Below, one piece after another: positions 58,232-64,000 of a stretch of 64,000 nt of DNA; position 1 is the stretch's first letter, and every line of letters begins with the position of its first letter. The stretch is from Robiginitalea sp. SC105 (GTDB lineage: Bacteria > Bacteroidota > Bacteroidia > Flavobacteriales > Flavobacteriaceae), in assembly GCF_014243345.1 (NCBI RefSeq), contig NZ_JACLZF010000001.1, forward strand, positions 930,001-994,000. The letters run 5' to 3'. Under the pieces are notes generated by a model that was not told the DNA's origin, ran no database searches, and saw nothing but the letters and a program-made list of their open reading frames with translations. The position numbers were made by a program, and so were the translations under genes.

Positions 58232-59422
58232 ATGAAACCACGCACCTTCAACCGCAGAGACTGGATGAGGACCACCGCGCTAACCGCCGGAGGGCTGGGA
58301 CTGATCCCTGTCTCCGGATTCTGTGAAACCCCACGGGCTCCCGTGCGCATCAGCCCTGCAGGGGAAGCACTCTACAGCCCCTTCTTCCGGGAGTACCTGC
58401 CTGAGGCCGGTTACAACGCCCCCCTTGCCGCGAAACTCAATGCCAATGAAAATCCATATGGCCCCTCGGCCCTGGCGCGCGAGGCCCTCAGCGCGGCATC
58501 GGCATCCGGCAACCGGTATGCGTGGCGGGAACTCATGGGCCTGATCGATGAGATCGCCGGCCTGGAAGGGGTGCAACCCGAAAACATCATAACCGGGCCC
58601 GGTTCTTCCGACATCCTCGAAAAAACGGCCATGGTCTTTTTTCAGCAAGGCGGCAATGTGGTCTCTGCAGACCCGTCCTATATGTCCCTGATACAGGTAG
58701 CCAGGTCCTGCGGGGCCGAGTGGAAACCCGTACCCCTGAAAGCCGACTGGTCCCATGACCTGGAGGCCATGGAAGCGGCGATCGACGATCAGACCAACCT
58801 GGTATACATATGCAACCCTAACAATCCTACGGGAACCCTCACCCCGGCCGATGCTTTGCTCGAATTCTGCGATCGGGTCTCTGATAAGGTTCCCGTTTTT
58901 GTTGACGAAGCCTACCTGGGCTTCCTGGAGCCGGAAGCCCAAAAATCCATGGTGTCCCTGGTAGCCCGCGGCAAAAATGTCATCGTGGCCCGCACGTTCT
59001 CCAAGATCCACGGGATGGCTGGCCTGCGGGTAGGCTACGCGGTGGCCCTCCCGGAGACCCTGGAGCGCATCAATGCGATCACCCGGGGCGGAATGGGGAT
59101 CTCCGGGCCTTCTATAGCCGCGGCCCGGGCAAGCATGTCCGACCTCGACTTCCTCAATGAATGCCGCAGCCTGAACACCTCGGTACGGACGCATGTCTAT
59201 GATTCCCTGAAGGAGCTCGGACACAAACCCGTCCCCTCATATACCAGTTTCATGATTTTCCCGATTGCCCTGGAAGGGAAGGATTTCCTGGACAGCATGA
59301 CTGCCCTGCAGGTGGGCGTCAGGGCCTTTCATTTTAAGGATCAGAACTGGTGCCGGGTTAGCATGGGCACCCGGGCAGAAATGGACCTGTTCCTCGACGC
59401 TGTCCGCAAGACCCTGGTTTAA
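58232..59422 (+). CDS. Tat-exported HisC-like PLP aminotransferase
   Basis: 396 residues. The N-terminus NRRDWMRTTALTAGGLGLIP is a twin-arginine signal. The mature part is a fold-type I aminotransferase of the histidinol-phosphate family: KLNANENPYGPS, TGPGSSDILEKTAM, CNPNNPTGT, VFVDEAYLGF, and the PLP lysine in ARTFSKIHGMAGLRVGYA. Tat export fits an enzyme folded with its cofactor in the cytoplasm. The periplasmic substrate is unknown; histidine synthesis is unlikely there. ATG at 58232; 24 bp before an AEC permease. The 188 bp spacer upstream (58044-58231) holds no gene. Confidence 0.88.
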   Translation: MKPRTFNRRDWMRTTALTAGGLGLIPVSGFCETPRAPVRISPAGEALYSPFFREYLPEAGYNAPLAAKLNANENPYGPSALAREALSAASASGNRYAWRELMGLIDEIAGLEGVQPENIITGPGSSDILEKTAMVFFQQGGNVVSADPSYMSLIQVARSCGAEWKPVPLKADWSHDLEAMEAAIDDQTNLVYICNPNNPTGTLTPADALLEFCDRVSDKVPVFVDEAYLGFLEPEAQKSMVSLVARGKNVIVARTFSKIHGMAGLRVGYAVALPETLERINAITRGGMGISGPSIAAARASMSDLDFLNECRSLNTSVRTHVYDSLKELGHKPVPSYTSFMIFPIALEGKDFLDSMTALQVGVRAFHFKDQNWCRVSMGTRAEMDLFLDAVRKTLV

Positions 59423-59446
59423 TAGCTTTTTAAAGAATCTCTGCGC

Positions 59447-60562
59447 ATGGACCCAGCCCTACAGAGGACACTGGAATTATTGCTGATAATTGGCATTGGC
59501 CTGCTCCTGCAGCGAAAGCTGGGTAACCGGATGCAGCTAGACGGGTTGAAAATCATCATCCTGAACGTAGCCCTCCCGGCAACGATATTCCTGGCCCTGC
59601 TGAAGGTGGAGCTCAAGCCCGGCCTGCTCGTGCTGCCCTGCCTGGCCCTTGCTTTTAACCTGCTGATGTTCCTGGCCGTACGCTTTGTCCTGCCCTGGTT
59701 TGCCCCGGGGGAAAAAGGCCCGCAGCGCCGGACCCTGGCCATGTTGTTACCCTCCCTGGCACCGGGACTGTCCTGCTACCCGTTCATCATGGCCTATCTG
59801 GACGATGCCAGCCTGGCGATGGCTGCCCTGGCGGACGTGGGAAATAAATTTTTTGGCCTCATCCTGCTGTATCTCCTGGCGATGCACTGGTACAACCTCA
59901 GAAGCCCGGCAGCAACGGCAAAGGCCCCGGCATCCAAAAAGTTGAGAGGACTTTTCCTCTCGTTGTTACGAGAACCAATCAACCTCGTTATTGGCGCAGC
60001 CATTATCTTGTTGATCGCAGGGCTAAACCTGGAAAGCCTGCCCGGTTTTATAGCCGCCACCGTTAATCGTTTCAGTGTGATGATGGTGGCCCTGGTGTTG
60101 CTGTTTATCGGGATGGCAGTACGCGTGAGTTTATCTGATCTGCGCACGATCGCCCTACTGCTGAGTTGGCGATCCGGGATGGCCCTGTTGTTCTCGTCTT
60201 TAATGCTTTTCCTGTTGCCGGCATTGAGCCCGGCCCTGATTTTACTGGTTATTGTCTTTCCCCAGAGCTCCTGCAGCTTCTGGCCCTATGCCCACATGCA
60301 CCTGGTGAATACCCGGGAAGAGTCGGAGTCCCGCCAGGGGCGGACCTTCGACACGGGTTTTGCGGTAAACCTGCTGGCCTGTTCCCTCCCTTTTTCAAGC
60401 GGGATCATCCTGCTGGCCTTCAATTTCCCGGAAACCATCGCCCACGCCTGGGTTTTGGCCCTGGTTGGCTTTACACTGGTTGGGATCTCCCTGCTTCCCA
60501 GGGTCTGGCAGGCCGCGCTACGCAAGTTGCGAAGCGCCGTCCCTGAGAATGTCTTCCCTTAG
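59447..60562 (+). CDS. AEC-family permease
   Basis: 371 residues with about ten membrane spans in two sets of five around a hydrophilic middle (SPAATAKAPASKKLRG). ILNVALPATIFLALLKVEL and PSLAPGLSCYPF agree with auxin-efflux-carrier-type permeases, which move organic acids or amino-acid derivatives. Following the exported aminotransferase by 24 bp suggests it handles that enzyme's substrate or product, by inference. Converges on xylA with a 39 bp gap. Confidence 0.75.
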   Translation: MDPALQRTLELLLIIGIGLLLQRKLGNRMQLDGLKIIILNVALPATIFLALLKVELKPGLLVLPCLALAFNLLMFLAVRFVLPWFAPGEKGPQRRTLAMLLPSLAPGLSCYPFIMAYLDDASLAMAALADVGNKFFGLILLYLLAMHWYNLRSPAATAKAPASKKLRGLFLSLLREPINLVIGAAIILLIAGLNLESLPGFIAATVNRFSVMMVALVLLFIGMAVRVSLSDLRTIALLLSWRSGMALLFSSLMLFLLPALSPALILLVIVFPQSSCSFWPYAHMHLVNTREESESRQGRTFDTGFAVNLLACSLPFSSGIILLAFNFPETIAHAWVLALVGFTLVGISLLPRVWQAALRKLRSAVPENVFP

Positions 60563-60601
60563 ACGGGGTTCTTTAAACCGGACCGTGTACCTGCACCCGA
60601 A

Positions 60602-61927
60602 TTACAGGTGCTGGTTGATGATATTTTCGAACAACTCCTGACGGCCGCTGATACGCGGGATATCCTGGTTGGCCCCGAAATAGGCGTGCAGGTCCTCCAG
60701 GGAGAGTTTCCCCGCCTCGAAGTCCGCACCCTTGCCCGTATCAAAGGACGCATAGCGCTGCTGCCGCATCTTCAGGAAATCCGAGTCCGTACGCACGGCA
60801 TGGGCCGTAATAAGCGCCCGCGCAAATGCATCCATCCCTCCGATGTGGGCGTAGAAGATATCTTCCAGGTCCGTGGAATTCCTGCGGATCTTGGCATCAA
60901 AATTCACGCCTCCTCCCTGGAACCCGCCGGCTTCCAGAATGACCAGCATGGCCTGGGTCAGCTCGTATACGTCCACGGGGAACTGATCGGTGTCCCACCC
61001 GTTCTGGTAGTCGCCCCGGTTCGCATCGATGCTGCCGAGCAGGCCGTTGTCTGCGGCCACCTGCAACTCGTGCTCAAAGGTATGCTGGGCCAGGGTGGCG
61101 TGGTTGACCTCGACATTCAGCTTAAAATCGTCCAGCAGATCGTACTTGCTCAGGAAGGCAAGCACGGTTGCGGCGTCAAAGTCGTACTGGTGCTTGGACG
61201 GTTCCATGGGTTTGGGCTCGATAAAGAAGGTCCCCTTGAAACCCTGTTTCCGGGCGTAGTCCCGGGCCATGTGCAGGAAGCGCGCCATATGGTCCTGTTC
61301 CCGTTTCATGTCGGTGTTCAGCAGGGACATATAGCCTTCGCGCCCACCCCAGAATACATAGTTCTCCCCATCCAGCTTGATGGTGGCATCCAGGGCGTTT
61401 TTCACCTGCGCCCCGGCGGCAGCCACCACCCTGAAATCCGGGTTGGTTGCAGCCCCGTTCATATAGCGGGGGTTGCCAAAACAATTGGCGGTGCCCCAAA
61501 GCAGTTTGACCCCGGAGGCTTTCATTTTTTCACGGGCGTAGTCCGTGATCGTGTCCAGCCGCTTTTCGGATTCGGCCAGGGTGGGGCCTTCGGCAATCAG
61601 GTCGTAATCGTGGAAGCAAAAATAGGGCGCCCCGATCTTGGTAAAGAATTCAAAGGCGGCATCCATTTTGTCCTTGGCTTGCTGTACCGGGTCCGGGTTG
61701 CGGAGCCAGGGGAATTGCTGGGTCGGGGCACCGAACGGATCGGCCCCCAACCCGCAGAAGGTGTGCCAGTAGCTGATGGCAAAACGGAAGTGTTCCTTCA
61801 TGGTTTTGTCGCCAACCTTGCGGGTTTCGTCGTAATACTTAAAGGCTAACGGGTTGTCGGACTGTTTGCCCTCAAAAGGGATTTTTCCAATGTTTCCGAA
61901 ATATTCCTTGTCGCCGGTGGTAATCAT
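60602..61927 (-). CDS. xylA: Xylose isomerase
   Basis: 441 residues of the long (group II) type. [29 protein letters not shown] (catalytic His and Asp), [26 protein letters not shown] and [20 protein letters not shown] are the complete metal and substrate sites. It converts D-xylose to D-xylulose. The ATG overlaps the xylB stop by 4 bp, so both are made from one message with the kinase first. Confidence 0.97.
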   Translation of the reverse strand: MITTGDKEYFGNIGKIPFEGKQSDNPLAFKYYDETRKVGDKTMKEHFRFAISYWHTFCGLGADPFGAPTQQFPWLRNPDPVQQAKDKMDAAFEFFTKIGAPYFCFHDYDLIAEGPTLAESEKRLDTITDYAREKMKASGVKLLWGTANCFGNPRYMNGAATNPDFRVVAAAGAQVKNALDATIKLDGENYVFWGGREGYMSLLNTDMKREQDHMARFLHMARDYARKQGFKGTFFIEPKPMEPSKHQYDFDAATVLAFLSKYDLLDDFKLNVEVNHATLAQHTFEHELQVAADNGLLGSIDANRGDYQNGWDTDQFPVDVYELTQAMLVILEAGGFQGGGVNFDAKIRRNSTDLEDIFYAHIGGMDAFARALITAHAVRTDSDFLKMRQQRYASFDTGKGADFEAGKLSLEDLHAYFGANQDIPRISGRQELFENIINQHL

Positions 61928-63417
61928 GTGGTATGGGTTTTTAGGATGTGATTGAGTTCGTTTTTCCAGTGGGCATAGGCCTGCTGGTAGGGTTCTTTCC
62001 CCGGAACGGGGGCGTATTCCAACTGCACCTTGTCGGTGGCCGTGGCTGCCGTCATGGAAGGGAATGCCCCGCCAGCAACCGCGGCTGCCCGGGCGGCGCC
62101 AACCGCGCCGGTTGTGGCAACCATCTCGATGGTCGCCCCGGTAAGCGTGGCTACGGTTTCCGCAAAAGGGCGCGCCCGGAAAAGGTTATCGTTCCCGGCC
62201 CGTATTTTACGTAGGTTCACCCCGTCGGCCGCCATGATTTCCATGCCGTAGACAAAGGAAAAGGCGATGCCTTCCAGGGCGGCCCGGAAAAGGTGGTCGC
62301 GTTTGTGGGTGTTAAAGCTTAGGCCGGAAATGCGTGCCCCAACCAGGATGTTGCTGAGCATGCGTTCGGCCCCATTGCCGAATGGAAAGATGCGCAGGCC
62401 CTGGCTGCCGACCGGGATCCTTGCCGCCATTTGGTTCATCTCCGCATAGTCCGTGTCCTCCGATACTTGTTGCTGCATCCAGCTGTACTGTATCCCGGTG
62501 CCGTTGATGCACAGCAATTTCCCGATGCGCGGGTTTTCTGCGCTGTGGTTGACATGGGCAAAATTATTTACCCGGTTCATCTCACGGGTCTGGGTGCGAT
62601 CCGTCACCGCGTAAACCACCCCGGAGGTTCCTCCGGTGGCGGCTACCTCTCCCGGCTCCATCACGTCTAACGATAGTGCATTATTGGGCTGGTCCCCCGC
62701 CCGGTAGAGGATAGGCGTTCCTTTTTTAAGCCCGCAGGCTTCGGCCCCGGATTCGTCGAGCTCGGACTGCGGTCCGAAAGTCGGTACGATATCAGGCAAC
62801 AGGCCCGGGTCTATCCCGGCGGTTTCCATGAGCCAGGCCGCAGGCTGTTCCTCCTTGAAATCCCAGAGGATCCCCTCGGAAAGCCCTGAGGCGGTGGTAG
62901 TGCAGCGCCCCGACAACCGCAAGGCGATATAATCGCCCGGCAACATGATTTTATGTATTTTTTTAAAGAGTTCGGGCTGGTTTTCCCGGACCCAGAACAG
63001 CTTGGACAGGGTGAAATTCCCGGGGGCATTCAGCAACCGCTCCCGGCATTCAGCCTCCCCGGCCTTTTGCAGCAGGGCCTCCCCGGCAGCAACGGCGCGG
63101 CTGTCACACCAAATGATGGACGGGCGCAAAGGTTTCAAGTCCTGATCCACTACTACCAACCCATGCATCTGATAGGAGATGCCGATGCCCTTTACCGCAT
63201 CGGCCTTAATGCCCGTTTTTTCGAGTAGTTCCCGGGTGGCCAGCTGCACCTGTTCCCACCAGAGGTCCGGGTCCTGTTCGCCCCATCCCGGTTGGGGGGC
63301 GTCGATGGGCATCTCTTTTTTAGGTTGCTGGACCCGGGCGATTTCCGACCCGTCCGCCGAGGAGACCAGGGCGGCCTTAACCGAAGAACTGCCAATATCA
63401 TATCCAATCCAGTACAT
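61924..63417 (-). CDS. xylB: Xylulokinase
   Basis: 497 residues of the FGGY sugar kinase family: [17 protein letters not shown] (phosphate 1 loop), [34 protein letters not shown] (catalytic Asp) and [10 protein letters not shown]. It phosphorylates D-xylulose to xylulose-5-phosphate. The start at ATG 63417 fits the family; the frame to 63468 adds unrelated residues. Promoter elements lie about 100 bp upstream. Confidence 0.96.
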   Translation of the reverse strand: MYWIGYDIGSSSVKAALVSSADGSEIARVQQPKKEMPIDAPQPGWGEQDPDLWWEQVQLATRELLEKTGIKADAVKGIGISYQMHGLVVVDQDLKPLRPSIIWCDSRAVAAGEALLQKAGEAECRERLLNAPGNFTLSKLFWVRENQPELFKKIHKIMLPGDYIALRLSGRCTTTASGLSEGILWDFKEEQPAAWLMETAGIDPGLLPDIVPTFGPQSELDESGAEACGLKKGTPILYRAGDQPNNALSLDVMEPGEVAATGGTSGVVYAVTDRTQTREMNRVNNFAHVNHSAENPRIGKLLCINGTGIQYSWMQQQVSEDTDYAEMNQMAARIPVGSQGLRIFPFGNGAERMLSNILVGARISGLSFNTHKRDHLFRAALEGIAFSFVYGMEIMAADGVNLRKIRAGNDNLFRARPFAETVATLTGATIEMVATTGAVGAARAAAVAGGAFPSMTAATATDKVQLEYAPVPGKEPYQQAYAHWKNELNHILKTHTT

Positions 63418-63517
63418 GCTTTCCGACGCGTGTTTGTTTGATTCCTGTGTAGGTTGCCGATTTTTCAAACGGGCCTGTTAAAATCCGCATATATTCCGAC
63501 TTGCACAAATCTGCGAT

Positions 63518-63525
63518 CAAAAATA
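63518..63525 (-). promoter_or_regulatory. -7 promoter element of xylBA
   Basis: Reverse strand TATTTTTG, a perfect match, 101 bp before the xylB start. It is flanked by a near-perfect inverted repeat GCATATATT (63487-63495)/AAAATATGC (63520-63528), perhaps an operator of the xylan locus. Confidence 0.4.
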
Positions 63526-63615
63526 TGCGCTTCCTGCTGGCAGGTATTCTCGTCCATATCCCGAATAATGCAGCAAAATTTCATTAAATTCCCCGCTAAG
63601 TCAGTCCGAACCGAT

Positions 63616-64000
63616 ATGTGGCAAACTCCATCCCTGCCGGCACGTCCGGCCATTATCCTACTGGTAATCCTTTTATTTGCCGACTGTCCCATGCGGGCCG
63701 GGGCTGACCCTGGAAATCCGCTGCCATGGGGGTATGAGCTGTGGCTGAAGTTCGCCCCGGTCAGCGATTCCGTCCTGGCAAGCCAGTACCGGGCATCCCT
63801 CGAGGGCATTGTGATGGAGCCCGTGGGCGCTACCCAGGAGATTGCGTACCGGGAACTAACCGAAGGTATCGGCAACATGCTCTCCCGTCCCCTCTTGCCC
63901 CGGACCACTACCTCCGGAGGAAACCTGCTGGTAGCCGCCACCCTGGACCGGTTGCCCACCCGGTTCCGGGAGTTTCTCGGGGAGCGGAAGATCCCAGCCG
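63616..64000 (+). CDS. GH67 alpha-glucuronidase, N-terminal part (cut by window edge)
   Basis: 128 codons from the ATG at 63616 to the edge. Signal peptide ILLVILLFADCPMRAGA, then LPWGYELWLKFAPVSDSVL and IAYRELTEGIGNMLSRPLLP, which match the N-terminal domain of GH67 alpha-glucuronidases (the D/G-Y-x-L-W-L-x-Y opening is characteristic). These remove 4-O-methylglucuronic acid from xylan fragments. Divergent from xylBA, consistent with a xylan-use locus continuing to the right. The catalytic domain is outside the window. Confidence 0.75.
   Translation, partial: MWQTPSLPARPAIILLVILLFADCPMRAGADPGNPLPWGYELWLKFAPVSDSVLASQYRASLEGIVMEPVGATQEIAYRELTEGIGNMLSRPLLPRTTTSGGNLLVAATLDRLPTRFREFLGERKIPA

Overview
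The window reads as a piece of a chromosome from a free-living, fairly GC-rich member of the Flavobacteriaceae (phylum Bacteroidota). The evidence is direct: many genes are preceded by the Bacteroidota -7 element TAnnTTTG, Shine-Dalgarno sequences are mostly weak, and there is a secreted protease with a type IX secretion C-terminal domain. Several families are typical of the group (DUF6090, DUF4286, acidic-tailed L25, HTTM, OlsF-like fusion, DUF1800). A Robiginitalea-like genome is a reasonable guess, but I cannot confirm it. Genes are tightly packed, with many 1-14 bp overlaps. I see no prophage, no transposase and no CRISPR array.

Layout. 0-4.5 kb: a DUF1800 gene cut by the left edge, yraN, an ACT-like conserved gene with a palindrome over its promoter, and a secreted CocE-type hydrolase. 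4.5-14.6 kb (all minus): a DNA repair block. It holds the ligase-associated cluster (exonuclease, ATP-dependent ligase, Lhr-type helicase, PdeM phosphoesterase), then a TspO-like membrane protein and mfd. 14.7-20 kb: TerB-like protein, fbp, a GNAT gene overlapping an aspartate kinase, and an OlsF-type ornithine-lipid synthase fusion. 19.9-21.8 kb: an arsenic operon (arsR, DUF6428, ArsN-like GNAT, arsC) with a clear palindromic operator but no efflux pump in view. 21.9-25.6 kb: small accessory genes, a 2-hydroxyacid dehydrogenase and a nitrilase. 25.7-34 kb (minus): housekeeping operons (TPR, DUF4286, GGCT, ksgA, mgtE; serS; ribF-HTTM). 34-38.5 kb: a large secreted metalloprotease with a coupled lipoprotein. 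38.5-41.1 kb: pth, rplY, prs and tRNA-Leu(CAA).

41.1-43.9 kb is accessory: a ~199 bp repeat element with inverted ends, a DUF6090 protein, an NlpE/META lipoprotein and a CsbD protein. 43.9-51.8 kb is the most unusual part. Two related exported serine hydrolases flank a nucleotide (ATP/ADP)-translocase-like membrane protein fused to HEAT repeats, and the second hydrolase is translationally coupled to an exported protein with the phosphohistidine plus ATP-grasp architecture of PEP synthases and glucan dikinases. An exported ATP-dependent enzyme beside a nucleotide carrier suggests, as inference only, a cell-envelope phosphotransfer system supplied with nucleotide from the cytoplasm.

51.9-64 kb: a ChaN/erythromycin-esterase-like lipoprotein, a dinB-dnaE mutagenesis cassette, a Tat-exported HisC-like aminotransferase followed by an AEC permease, and a xylan/xylose locus (xylB-xylA divergent from a GH67 alpha-glucuronidase cut by the right edge).
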